Below are positions 33,501 through 44,700 of a DNA stretch of 64,000 nucleotides, in pieces. Under the pieces are notes generated by a model. That model saw only the letters and a list, made by a program, of their open reading frames with translations. It was not told where the DNA came from and did not search any database. Made by a program: the position numbers and the translations under genes. Position 1 is the first letter of the stretch; every line of letters starts with the position of its first letter. Source of the stretch: Heterotrichella gracilis (Eukaryota > Sar > Xanthophyceae > Tribonematales > Xanthonemataceae); the NCBI GenBank assembly GCA_032358255.1, contig JAULBX010020188.1, forward strand, positions 1-64,000. Reading direction: 5' to 3'.

Positions 33501-36500
33501 GTCGGTGGGTGTTTGCCAGATTATGCAGGACGTGGGGTGTGGCTAAGTAGGTGATTTGGGCATGGGTTTGAGGGAGGTTGAAACATGCCAATAGTGGCCC
33601 TGTTTTAGCTGGTACATGTATTAAAACCCTAGGGTAACCAGGGCGTCGTCGCGCCCGTCCTGCATGGACGTGAGAGAGTGGTTCGGGTGCGGGTGGGTGG
33701 GTGGTAGAACCAGGGGCGGCAGGAGTGAAGGATTGTATTTGAAAGCACTTCTCAAGTGTTTAACAAATCTTCACCTCCCCGCCGCCATGCTCTTCCTCCC
33801 CACCCAAATGGTCCCATTCCTGAACGCCCCGGTAATGAACACAGCCCCGCCACACCAAAAACGGTGACCTTTAGAATAGGTACCCTTAACAGCCGCCACT
33901 GCATCACCGTGCGTTTTCCACCACAGGCTAGGGTTTATCAATTAGGGAGTTCTTTACTATCCTCACCTGCCTGCCGCCATGCTCTTTCGCCCCACCCAAA
34001 TGGTCCCGTTCATGAACGTCCCGGTGGTCAACACAGCAGCGCCGCATCGGAAGCTGACCCCAAAATAGGTGTCCACTGCAATTATGTCATCACTGGGGCC
34101 CACCTGCGTGCCCAAAACCCTTGCTTAGGTTTTATGCCTTAGGGTTTAGGGTTTTCGAGCATGCCCGAAATAGGTGTCCACTGTAACAATGTCATCATTG
34201 GGGCCCACCTGCACGCCCCAAAAACCCTAGGTTAGGATTCATGCTTAAGGGTTTAGGGTTTCAAGCATGGCCACCACCACGCATTTGTGACCATGCCTCG
34301 TGAAGCAGGTCCCAAGCACCATAGTACAGAACCACACATTTGGGGGTTCAACTCTAGCAGTGTAGGCTTTTAAGCAAAACTGCCATCTTACTTTAGCGGT
34401 TGTTCCCTTAAGATGTAGGGTCTTTCAAGCACGCCCATAGCCGCGATTTAGGATTTAGGGCCTAGGGTTTAGGGCTTAGACACCACCTCCACGCCCACCA
34501 CCATGCCCTTCCGAATGTGCAGATATAGGGGTGACCTCCAATAATAGGGTTTTGGTTTAGGGTTTGGGCCCCACCACCATGAGTTAGGTCTTAGGGTTTT
34601 AGGGTTCAGGCCCCACCTCCACCCCCACCACCATGCCCTCCCGAATGTGCAGATTTGGGGTAGCCTCCAGTATTTGGCGCATCACCCGCGCGTACTCCAC
34701 CTTGTCGGTCTGCGCCCTCAACGCCCACACAGCAGGGCCCTGCACCAGGAAATTTACGGATCAGGGATTTTAAGGAGGCGTTAGGACAATGTGGTGAGGG
34801 TGTTAGGGTTCTCGGAGAGAGTTTGGTGTGGCCTCTAGCATTCGGTGCATCCCCCAGGCATACTCCACTTTATCGGTCTGCGCCCTCAACGCCCACACAG
34901 CAGGGCCCTGCACGAAATGATTAGGGTTTCCAGCTTCAGGGTTTAGGGTTTCGGCTGTAGGGTTGGGGTGTAGGGTTTGCGCACACAGCCGGGCCCTGCA
35001 CCAAGCGTTGAAAATTTTGGATGTTTTACATGTTGAAATGCAAACCCCAAACCGGTGTGTGCGTGATGGCTGGGAACGGTGAAGGGGTGGCATTGCACCC
35101 TAAGCAAGGGTTTAACAGCCGATGCACAAGACTCTACACAGCTGCGTCCCAGGCAATGTGGCAAGATGTGGCATGAGGTGGTTGTTGTTATGGACAACCT
35201 ACACCAGTGTTCAGGCGCTGTGTCAACACCCTACGCAGGCAAGAGTAACAAGATAATAATAGGCCCTATCATCTTACCCTTGACGCAAGGGTTTCCAGGC
35301 GCACCTTTGACCTATTTAGGACCCTCTTCTGGAGGTAGCATTTGTCCGCCATTTTGCCAATCTCCCCCCCCAGCGCATCCACCTCATGCACCAGCTGGGA
35401 TTTGGCTGGTCCCCCCACTGCGGGATTGCAGGGCTGCGGGGACAAGGGGGAGAGATACGAGTCAGCAAAAACGGGTGGAAAAAATGGAGAGGACATGTGT
35501 CATGACAACAAACTTGGATGTTGGGGACGATTTGATGCACAGTACACTGATGGGCAAATGCAGGGCAGAAATCCACCCCTTCCAACGTCACCACCACCCA
35601 CCCTGCCATGCTCTCCGATATACATTGAGAGTCAACAGCAGAGTCTCACACCCGCCTGCATACCTTGCATGCACCATCATCGCCACCATCACCACCACTA
35701 CCCCCGGACCAATACCACCACCACCACCACCACCCACCTGCCAGGCTATCCGATCCAAATTGAGGGTCAACAGCAGCGTCTTGCAACCGCTGCGGGCTGC
35801 CGCCAGGGCCGCCTCGCACCCCGCATGCCCACCACCCACCACCACCACATCGTACTCCTCTTCATCGTACCACCGCTCCGAAGTGGAAGGGGGGGAATCC
35901 TGGAGGGGGGGCGTGCAGTTGGAGAGTGGGACAGAGGTATATGCAGCACAATAAATGCTGGTTTGTGTGTGTTTTGTGCACGCATGGGATACCGTCATGG
36001 CAAACCCTAAACCCTAAACCCTAAACCCTAAACCCTAAACCTAGCTGCCCACTGGTGCAGTGGTGTTGCGGTGGGGTCACGACGTCTGTGGTGGTGGCAT
36101 AGGTGGTGGTGGTAGTGTAAAGCGCAGAAGCGTGCGCTGGCAGTGGTGGTGGCGGTGGCGGCAGGGTGGTGGTGTGGTGCAGTGGTAGTGTGGTGCGCTA
36201 AACTATGGGTTGTGTTGCTCTTCCACCATTCTAAACCCCAAAAAGAGGGGACACCACTTGCATTATAGTGGTAGTGCTAGGGCGCGCCGCTTTAGGGTTT
36301 TAGGGTTGCGCACGCATATGCATGCATACACAACACCACACATACATATGGTGCCTAGCCATACCGTGCTCGCGGCTCCCAACGGCGGCAACCCACTCCT
36401 CGCGTGATGCCAGCAACTATGCGTGGAGGTATGTGACGAAGCGCCGCCTAAGGACCGCCGTTGCTGCGTGGGTGGGCGCGAAGCTGTGGCTGGTGTGGCG

Positions 36501-36583
36501 GGGTGGCGGTGGGGTGGCGGTGGGGTGTGTTGCCCAGCCCCGGTGGGGGCGGTGTGGGTAAGGAGGCACCTTGCGTTGACCAT
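27555..36583 (-). CDS. mnmG: tRNA uridine-34 5-carboxymethylaminomethyl modification enzyme MnmG (GidA/MTO1)
   Basis: With MnmE, it adds the (taurino/carboxy)methylaminomethyl group to the wobble U34 of organellar tRNAs, using FAD, NADH and folate. Exons in order: 36583-36365, 35899-35738, 35433-35305, 34739-34617, 34103-33967, 33191-32945, 32233-32120, 31818-31575, 30666-30456, 29924-29783, 29479-29397, 29013-28893, 28432-28303, 27832-27555; all phases agree, 779 residues (E. coli about 630). Exon 1 is a Ser/Thr/Pro/Arg-rich presequence. FAD motif [14 protein letters not shown] is near 91-104; [96 protein letters not shown] and [12 protein letters not shown] are family blocks. The C-terminal tail beyond LLIFLE is an unusual ~75-residue Gly/Ala/Thr-rich extension. 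Nearly every intron holds decayed copies of a neighbouring exon. Confidence 0.97.
30765..31035 (-). repeat. Two copies of mnmG exon 9 start
   Basis: The GGCCCTTGGCCCT.CGCCCTGCGT...GCCGCCTC block of the exon 30666-30456 recurs at 30777-30852 and 30975-31033, the second more decayed. A copy of the other end of this exon is at 30185-30245. TTTAGGG lies beside the first copy. Confidence 0.75.
32334..32381. mobile_element. 48-bp terminal-inverted-repeat element with 7-bp direct repeats
   Basis: CAGGGGTATACTAATAA (32334-32350) is exactly complementary to 32365-32381 across a 14-base spacer. ATATGAA stands immediately on both sides (32327-32333 and 32382-32388), as expected of a target-site duplication. 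It lies in the mnmG intron between exons 32233-32120 and 33191-32945. Probably a minimal MITE-type insertion. Confidence 0.8.
33340..33660 (-). repeat. Duplicated start of an mnmG exon with GGGT spacer
   Basis: CCAGGGC.TCGGTGAGGCCGGTGGAGG at 33150-33190 (real exon) recurs at 33398-33440 with its acceptor region and more weakly near 33640. The spacer (GGGTGGGTGG..., CAGA.TATGCAGGACG) is also duplicated, so the unit is about 245 bp. Confidence 0.75.
33777..33870 (-). repeat. Copy of mnmG exon 5 end
   Basis: Matches 33967-34060 (the [15 protein letters not shown] coding stretch) including the donor-side CCTC/CACC junction, but is interrupted. Another partial copy of the same exon's start is at 34160-34215. 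Confidence 0.75.
36001..36041 (+). repeat. Interstitial telomere-type array (CCCTAAA)x5
   Basis: Five exact CCCTAAA units in the first mnmG intron, the longest pure run in the window. Here the C-rich strand is antisense to the gene, unlike most others. Confidence 0.95.
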
Positions 36584-36983
36584 CGTGGCTTACATGCTAT
36601 ATGGAGCAACCACTTGGGTGATACCTATCTGCTTATGCTTCAGGTGCGACTGAACCACTTTTAAAGCATGCGATGGATTGGAGGATGATAAAGTGAAGGA
36701 TAACGGGGAGGGAACCAATGCGACCTCGGAGCAGCAACCTCTTCACCTCGAAACCTTTACGTGTCTTGTGCATTACACAACGCGCTACACGCTCTGCCGT
36801 CCCCGCAATAGCTTGTCTCCCTAAAGGTGTAAATGTGTGCACATCGCTGCACGTACCCTCCTCGGGGTTATCGCACACCTGCTTCGGAACTGGCGAGCGC
36901 AAAAAGCTGACGTGGTACTGCACATGTTTCCAGGCCCCAAAACTTTACCTGTACGGTAGCCTAGCCATTAGCTCATATATGCG
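36584..36983. promoter_or_regulatory. Divergent promoter region, mnmG / phosphatase
   Basis: Only 400 bp separate the two predicted start codons on opposite strands, so both promoters must lie here unless upstream non-coding exons exist. No convincing TATA box was seen. Confidence 0.45.
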
Positions 36984-39163
36984 ATGGGCAACCCGGAAGT
37001 AGTCGTCTCTCCCGCTACCGCTTTTGTGGATATACGACCAGCGGCAACGTCCCCAGTGCCCTACACAGCACAGCTCCATTCTGTGGTAGAGTGCGCGGAA
37101 GGAGGTCCGGAATACAAGGTGGGTACTACTGGGGCACATGCATTGCCTCTTCGACACGCCTTTAGGATATTGGAACAGGTGTGCCAGTCTCCATGGTGCG
37201 GGGTTTGTATCCCGGGACCCTGGTTAGTGAGGAACCTGGTGGCATGCAGTACAGCGCATTCCCACCAAAATTTGGGAACTATTTGCGCTATCATGGGCAA
37301 CTTGCCCGGGCAGTACTGCATCTGTTACTCCCAGTGCTGGTGCTCGCACGCGTGTTTCTGAGCAAGTTGCATGCAGTGTTCACCGCACGAAGCAGGATAC
37401 ACGTAGGCCAGCACCTAGCCGTGAGAGCACCTTTTAACACTCTACGCTCATGCTCTCCCCTCCCTGCGCCCTTTACAGGGCCATAACCAAGACATGCTGC
37501 AGCGAGTGGCTGCTATCGAGAAGGTCATCGGCATCCGCAAGCTTTCCAAGCATGACAAGAAACCCATTCAAGTCCTACCAGGCCTGTACATAGGTGAGCC
37601 AAGCACTAGGAACCCTACCCACCACCACACCCACTCCCTTCTGCCCTCCCACCATAAGGGCTGTGACAGGGAAAGTGTGCCCCACTTTTGAGCTTTGCAG
37701 CTGGGTGTTGTTGTTCAAACTCTTCGAGTTCTTGGACCGCTGGGGAGTTTGCCCAGATCGCCCCGCTGGGCGAACCCCGTTCCTGTCTTACAACGACAAG
37801 CGCATTTCCTTGACTCATTGGCGCGTGCACTCTGGCTTGAATAAGTGTTGAATTAGTGCCCTTGGCTAGGGTTCTGAGCAACGCGGACTACGCATCTCCC
37901 CAGGAGGACCACCCAGACGCTGTACCCTAAACCCCGAACCCTGAACAGGGCACCCCACGGCCTCCCACCCTGTGCATCGCCCACCCACCCACCCACCCAC
38001 GCGCTGCCGGTCTGCACGCACTGCGCCTGTAGTCAACCCATCGTCCGTGGTGCCGTGCTTCCAAACATACACCATGTAGCCCAAACCCTAAACCCTAAAC
38101 GTGCTCCGTACAACCTCCCCACCCTTGGCCACACCCACCCACACACCCTCTCCTCACCCGCAGGCGGCATCGGCGCCGCTCGGGACCTGCACGCCCTGCG
38201 CCGCTGCGGGGTGAGCCATGTGGTGAATGCCTCTCCCGTGGTGCCGTGCTTCCACAAACACACGCTGTCCTATCTGCCCCTGTGCGTGTTCGATGACCCC
38301 GAGTCCGACCTGGCGCAGCATTTTGGGGAGGTCAATGCCTATATTGAGCAGGGGAGGAAAACCGGGGGGGTGCTGGTGCACTGCTTTGCGGGGCAGTCCC
38401 GGTCAGCAACCTTTGTCCTGGCGTACCTCATTGCAAGTGCGTGGCCTAGACCCTACACCCTAGCTCTGTCTATTGTCAGTATACACTATTGCATCTGACC
38501 GCGTAAATCCCCCCATAAAGCACATCCACCTTGCCAATCCACCACCCCACCACCCAACCTCCCCCCCACCCCTACAGCCCAGCCTCCCTAGAGGAAGGCC
38601 TGTGCCGTCTGTCAACACACTTGCCGACAACCGCCTGACCCCAAACCCCAAACCCCAAACCCTAAACCCTAAACCCCAAACCCTACACATTGCTGTCGAC
38701 GTGCAGCTGAAGCTCCTTGACCTTGTCCGTCCCTCTGCCCTCCTGATGGAGGGCCATATTTTACCTCCAACCTGTGTGTTGTCTGACCGTGCCACTCCAT
38801 TGCCCCCACAGAGGAGGGCCTGGATTTCGTGGACGCCTGGGAGCTGCTGAGGCGCTGCCGGCCCACATACAAACACCCACCCATACTTGTATCCGCACCC
38901 ACCCACAACCACCTTTCCAACAGTTTCCCAACCCCATCAGCCCCTGTGGAGGCCCTAGTTGGTTTGCTTTCCATCTCCCCGTCTGACCATGCCCATTCCC
39001 TTTCCGCGCAGAGGAGGGCCTGGATTTCGTGGACGCCTGGGAGCTTCTGCGGCGCTGCCGGCCCACCATCCACCCCAACCGCGGCTTCATGCAGCAGCTG
39101 CTGCGCTATGGCCAGGAGATGGGCAGGTGCATGGGCAGGTTCCCTTCAGACCTGCACCAGTGA
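36984..39163 (+). CDS. Dual-specificity protein phosphatase
   Basis: Dephosphorylates phospho-Ser/Thr/Tyr through a cysteinyl-phosphate intermediate. Exons 36984-37118, 37479-37593, 38164-38436, 39012-39163 join in phase (0,1,1) and give 224 residues, the usual size of a small atypical DSP. VLPGLYIGGIGAARDL opens the domain; the signature VHCFAGQSRSATFVLAYLI has Cys157 and Arg163, and FDDPESDL (Asp127/128) supplies the likely general acid. The last exon (RPTIHPNRGFMQQLLRYG) is the conserved C-terminal helix. MGNPEVVVS at the start could be N-myristoylated, though only position 2 fits well. A near-copy of the start of exon 4, with its own acceptor, lies at 38812-38870 and would give an alternative, shifted C-terminus; a third fragment is at 39264-39290. 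No kinase-interaction or other domains are seen. Confidence 0.92.
38808..38870 (+). repeat. Duplicate acceptor half of phosphatase exon 4
   Basis: CCCACAG then 50 bases nearly identical to 39012-39063 (GAGGGCCTGGATTTCGTGGA...). It departs from the real exon after the RRCRPT codons. The acceptor is intact, so it could be used as an alternative last exon. Confidence 0.85.
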
Positions 39164-41709
39164 CGGGACAAAATGGGCCTTGTAAGCAGGGGCTGGCGCC
39201 CTGGACGCGGGTGTAGAGTGGCAGGCGAGGGGGGTGGGGAACTAGTATGTATTCCAACAGGGGTCATGCAGCAGCTGCTGCGCTATTGGATTCTGGCACT
39301 CCAGTGGAAACTGGCACCACTCCAGCCCTGTTCTTTTTTGTGTAGTACTACCCCTGTAATGGAGGTGGGCAGGTTTTACGGGCACCTGGGTTATTTCATT
39401 TGCCAGTTGTACATTTCATTTGGGGCTGCATGTCAGCCCCTCCAGTTTTCCGGCACTCCCAAAACTGCTATTGTAGGCTAGGGCAGGTAGACGAAGCCTA
39501 GGCAGCAAGTGTAGCAAGTACACTATTAGGACCATAGTTGTTGTTTCACTAGCTGGGCCTTGTATGGTGCAAGGGGCAGCGTGTATATTATGCGTTTTTT
39601 TGTTGACCCGTGGGCCAGGTTGTGTATGTTTCCCTGCAGCAGCGCGCCTTGTTGGGTGCATATGTATTGTAGCAAAGTTGGCAGTCTTTTAAAACGTGGG
39701 TGGTAGTTATTGCTGGACGTTATCTAGAAGTATTGCAGCGTTGTGTCATATGTAGGTGGCTAGTTTTGTCGATAGGGGCGGTTGTGGTGTACGTGTACAA
39801 AGAACCCCCCTTCGTTTAGCCAAGGCACTAGCTACTAGATTTGCAGGAACCGCTTTGAGGTATTTCACCCTAGTTGACACCTACAGGTTTTTTTGTGGAA
39901 GGTGCCAGGTACTGTACAAGTGTGGTGCAAGCTACACAAAGTGTACAATTAGGAGCTTCCAACTTGCTTGAAGCTGAGGCTTGTAAAATTGTCAACGAGG
40001 ACCAGCCTGGCTGAAGGACGGCTGAGCCTCCAAATTGGGGCCTCAGTGCGCTCTTTCAAAGAGTCTTTGACCCACAACTGCATATCAGCAAGACTGGCGC
40101 CCTCAACTCTAGGTTTCTACAACTTGCACGAGTTCGAGAGCCTACCAGCTTGCACCAGTGCTGGGCAAACCTGCTTCCTGCAGGCAATTGGCCACTGTTG
40201 CTGCAGCAACTCTTCACTCTTCAGCCCTTCAACAGTTGCCACGTTGCAGGAATACTGGCGGCCCGCGCGGCCCCCGCGCGCCCCCCGCGGCGGCAAATCT
40301 TTTGGCAGCCAATTTGACCCACATTCGAAATCGAGGATGAACTCGGCACCCACAGCAGAATCCCTGAGCCGGTGGCTCCAGTTGGTCGGTGGATCTTGAG
40401 GAGTGGATTCTTGTGCGTGCACGTTGCTGATACGCAGCCCCGCTCAATATCGCTGCTCGCATATCAAGCGCTAGTGTTCGCTGAAGTGCGCGGTATATAC
40501 CAGCGCGTGATACCACGCTGCTTCACTTTTACGTCGTGAACCTTTGCTTGAACACATCTAACGGGACTACAAGCCAGTGTTGCGATTGGCATCTCCGCAT
40601 TTCTGTCGAGCTATCACAAGCGAAAACAATAACCTGGAGTTAAAGGTAGGAGCTAGGCCTATCAGTTGTTTGCTACACCAATATTAGTATTGCCCATTCG
40701 ATCAGCCTCCTTTGAATGCCAGCTAATATAGTCACACCCTGTTTGCAATCGCCCACATTGTTGGTCGCACACACACCCTGTGAAGCTGTGGTATTAGCAC
40801 GGCAGCTGCAGCGTGTGGAACACACTAGAAATTTTCGGCCTTGATCAGGAGCCGTGGGTTGCCGTGTCAGGTCTCTTGCACCCCTGATCCACACGCAGGG
40901 GGACCATTCAATCGCATGCCAATATCAAAACTTCCGGAACCGTGTTCGATGTCACCCAACCGTCTCACAGTATCTCAACCCAGTTTAAGCAGACATAGTT
41001 TCATAGGTGTGTGATGTAGTGGGAGACCGCGGCTGCCCCTTCGAATAGGGACCTTGTGATGAACGTTGATAAGTGCGTAGTTGAATCGGGCGACGTCGCG
41101 GTTGGGTGGGGATCGAACCCTGCTGACCCTTGTTGGTCAGTCAGCGCTCTTGAAGATTTTCTATAGCTTATAACATGTGTGTTTCAACAGGTACAGCGGC
41201 TACAAGCTCCTGACGCCATCATCAGGTTTGAAAGGTGGGGGCCCGTATGCGATGGGCACAGCCTGTTCCCTCCGAAACAATGGTCCACTGGGCAGATCCA
41301 GTTGGGACATGCAGCCACAAGTTTAGCGGGTTACCTGCACGTTTCATATATTGCATCGTTCTATACGTCAAGCTGGTTGACCTGCAAAGGCTGTTTTGCA
41401 CAATTTCTAGCAATTCCATCGCACGCCTCCGGGGAAATGGGCCCACCTCAAAACCAGATGTATGCATACCCATCGCCCGGGCAATGACTTGGCCTTACCT
41501 TTTGACATTGGTGACCCACTATTTGATAGGTGCTCGTCACAAATATGTCAACTCTAGGGTTGGCTCACGAATAGGGTTGTGCTCACCCAACCAGGAGGTT
41601 TGGGCTGGCCTTGATGCACCACAACTGAACAAACCCTACACCCTTGCAGAACAAGACCCGCAAGACCCTTCTGAAGGCTGCGCTACCGGTGGAGTGACAG
41701 GTCCCAACC
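39164..41709. other. Intergenic region between the phosphatase and PFL genes
   Basis: No supported gene. Contains a partial third copy of the phosphatase last exon (39264-39290). Open frames on both strands at 40.0-40.5 kb (e.g. an Arg/Gly-rich minus-strand stretch) lack splice or family support. Probable PFL promoter lies in the last kilobase; an in-frame TGA five codons before 41710 supports that ATG as the start. Confidence 0.55.
41100..41152 (-). mobile_element. tRNA-like segment (SINE head or tRNA relic)
   Basis: The minus strand carries GGGTTCGATCCCC, a T-arm/Pol III B-box sequence, after a short stem GCTGAC...GTCAGC that resembles an anticodon arm. No complete cloverleaf could be folded by eye, so it is read as a tRNA relic or a second SINE family, not a functional tRNA. 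Confidence 0.4.
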
Positions 41710-44700
41710 ATGCAGTCACTCGCCCCTCTAGCCGCGTCGGGCTTGGTGGCCCCCGGGACCATCAATGCCTTGCTACCAGCAGCGGCTGCAGCCTACCCAA
41801 TGCTGCAGAAGCTACTACACTTCCAGGTAACCCTAGACCCTAGACTAAACCCTAAAACCCTTAATCTAAATCCTGCCAGCTGCAGCATGCTGCACTCCAT
41901 GCCAACCATAACCCAAAAATCCCAAACCGTACCCAGCCATCCTTAATTCTATGTCATTTTCTAATGCCCTATTACTGGCAGCAGCTGCAGCATACCCAAT
42001 GCTGCAGAAACTACTACTCTTCCAGGTAACCCTAGACCCTACACCTGAACCCAGGGGACTGCTGCACACGGTACTCCATGCTTCTGAACTCCCAAATCCC
42101 AAAACCGTACCAAGACGCCCTGTATTTCCATTTGATGTTTTAACTTAGGGGCCCTGGTCCCAGCAGCGGCTGCGGCCTATCCAATGCTGCAAAATCTACT
42201 ACGCTTCCAGGGACCCTAGACCTAACCCTAGACTGTTGTCCTAAACCCTGCCAGCTCCTGCACACATGTCCATGACCCTAGACTGTAGTCCATGACCCTA
42301 GACTGTAGTCCATGACCCAAAACCCCAAACCGTACCCAGCCATCCGCATTTACATGTGATTTTATAATGCCCTGCTACCAGCAGCGGTTGCATTATACCC
42401 AATGCTTCAGAGCCTATTACACCTCCAGGTAAACTTGTTTGCATCACCTTAGACTCCTAACAATCGGTGCGGTGCGATGGAAAACTATCTTGACCGTGCA
42501 ATTCCACCGCAGGAGCAGCGCCACGGCCTGAGGCACACACCCTACTCCACTGTGGCCAGGCCATCTGAACTGCACCCCCAGATCCGCTACCGCCCCTTGA
42601 AGGACTTGGAGCGTGGGGAGGAGGTGGCACTGGCCGAGGCGATGGCGGCCAAGCAGGCACAGGAGGACACCGCCGCAGCGTACGTACACACCTAGGCCAT
42701 GTACCTGTGCGATGCACACATTTATGCTGTGCCATGTTGTAACTCTGGAACACAGTGCTTGGTTGGTGACTTGGATGCATTCGCTTTGCGGTGTCCCCAC
42801 AGACTGTGGCCTCTGTGGTGGCGGATTAACATTGTGTGTCGTGTAATTAATTTAAATAATACGTGATAATGGCAGGCTGGTAAGGTGGCATTTTCACGTG
42901 ATGGTGGCAGTAACCCGGGACCCCCGTTTGCAGGCTCGCACATTGCCACCACCCAAGCACGGCCACCCCCCCAGCACCACCCCGCGCACCAGGCGCTCCT
43001 GGCGCAATCATGGGCCTCGGGGTGCGAGGATTCCACACTCCCTCCTACAGGTGAGCCTCCTTTCTCTTTCTGGTTCTGCATCGTACTTTTTCGAGCGCTT
43101 CCGAGGCACCACTGGGCCCCGTGGCATCCCAAAAATGTTCAAAAGGAGCCAAACATGTGTCAGAAATTCATCACATGCCTGTGATCTGTGCATCTGACTA
43201 ATCTGACCGCAACCACCCTGCAACGGTATCCCTCACCCCGCGCATTTGCCTCCAGCGCACTCCCCGAGCCCCTCTCCCTGGATGAGGCCGCATTTGAGCA
43301 ATCCCGGGGCACCGCCAGACTCCATGGCATCCCCAAATTGTTCAAAACAATTCCAAAATTGTGTCAGAAATTCATCCCATTTCTTGCATCCCACTAATCT
43401 GACCACTACCACCCTGCACAGGTACCCCACTTCCCGCGCCTTTGCCTCCAGCGCCCTCCCCGAGCCCCTATCTCTGGATGAGGCGGCATTTGAGCGCTTC
43501 CGAGGCACCGCCGGGCCAGCCGAAACCTCCCCCATTGACGTGGCTGCCTACGTCTCCAAGCAGGCAAGGGAGTACACGGGCGACGGCTCGTTCCTGGCGC
43601 CCCCCACCGAGCGCACCCTCGAGCTGTGGACGCAGGTAAATGGCTGGGATTACTAATAATGGGGAAATAAACTTTTATTTTTATTCCACCGGGGTAGCAG
43701 AAAGGCGTTTGTAGTTGGTGATAAGCAGTCCAGGGTGTCATTGTGCATCTTGATATCCCGGTATGCCAGGAAGTACACGGGCAATGGCTCGTTCCTGGCG
43801 CCGCCCACCGAGCGCACCCTCGAGCTGTGGATGCAGGTAAATGGTGGGCACTTGGGGATGTGGACGTGGGTTTTCACCGTGCTTCTGCCTGACTAGGCTC
43901 GTCCTCCCTGCCGGTCCCTCCCAAATCCTACACCCTAACAGCGCCCTGTGGCCTACACACCGAGCCTGTGTGGCTGCAATCTGCAAACCCTAAACCCTCA
44001 AGAAGCTGTTATTCCCACACAGGTTCAGCGCTTGTTCGAAGCTGAGCAGGCCAAGGGGGTGCTGGATGTCGACCCCGCCGTCCCCTCTACCATCACCGCT
44101 TTTGCCCCAGGCTACATCGACAGAGGAAAGGAGGTGGTGGTGGGTCTGCAGACCGATGCGCCTCTGAAGCGCGCCATCAAGCCGCTTGGGGGCGTAAAAA
44201 TGGTGCAGGTGGGTATGGGCCTCGGGTTTTAGGGTTTAGGGACGGTGTGCCATTTGAAGTCCCCTTGAGTTGATTGCCATCAGGTGGGGAGGTTGCAGCG
44301 TTGAACCCTGCGGCAGGGTCTGGATTTAGTGCTTTTAGGGGTGGTGGGTCTGCAGACGGATGCGCCTCTCAAGCCCCATCTAGCCGCCGGGGAGGCGTGA
44401 AGATGATGCAGGTGTGTCGGGGTTCAGGGCTTAGGCTTTAAGGGCAGGGGGTTTAGGGTTTAGGGACCCTAAACCCTAAACCAGGTGTGTCGGGGTTCAG
44501 GGCTTAGGCTTTAAGGGCAGGGGGTTTAGGGATTGGCCATCTCAGGTCAGTTCTCGCCCTTACACTCTCTCCCCTGCTATTCCTCAGGCGGCTGTGGAGT
44601 CATATGGGTACAAAATGGATCCGGAAGTGGAGAGAATCTACACATACATCCGCAAGACACACAACGCAGGTGGGGAATGCTGTTTGTAGAATACGTTTTT

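Noticed and set aside
41100-41152. A functional tRNA gene
   Set aside because: Only a T-arm/B-box and part of one stem are evident; no acceptor stem or A box pairs with it.
41235-41843. A 202-codon open frame overlapping PFL exon 1
   Set aside because: It reads the exon 1 region in another frame, has no recognisable motifs, and the PFL frame there joins in phase to sixteen further exons.
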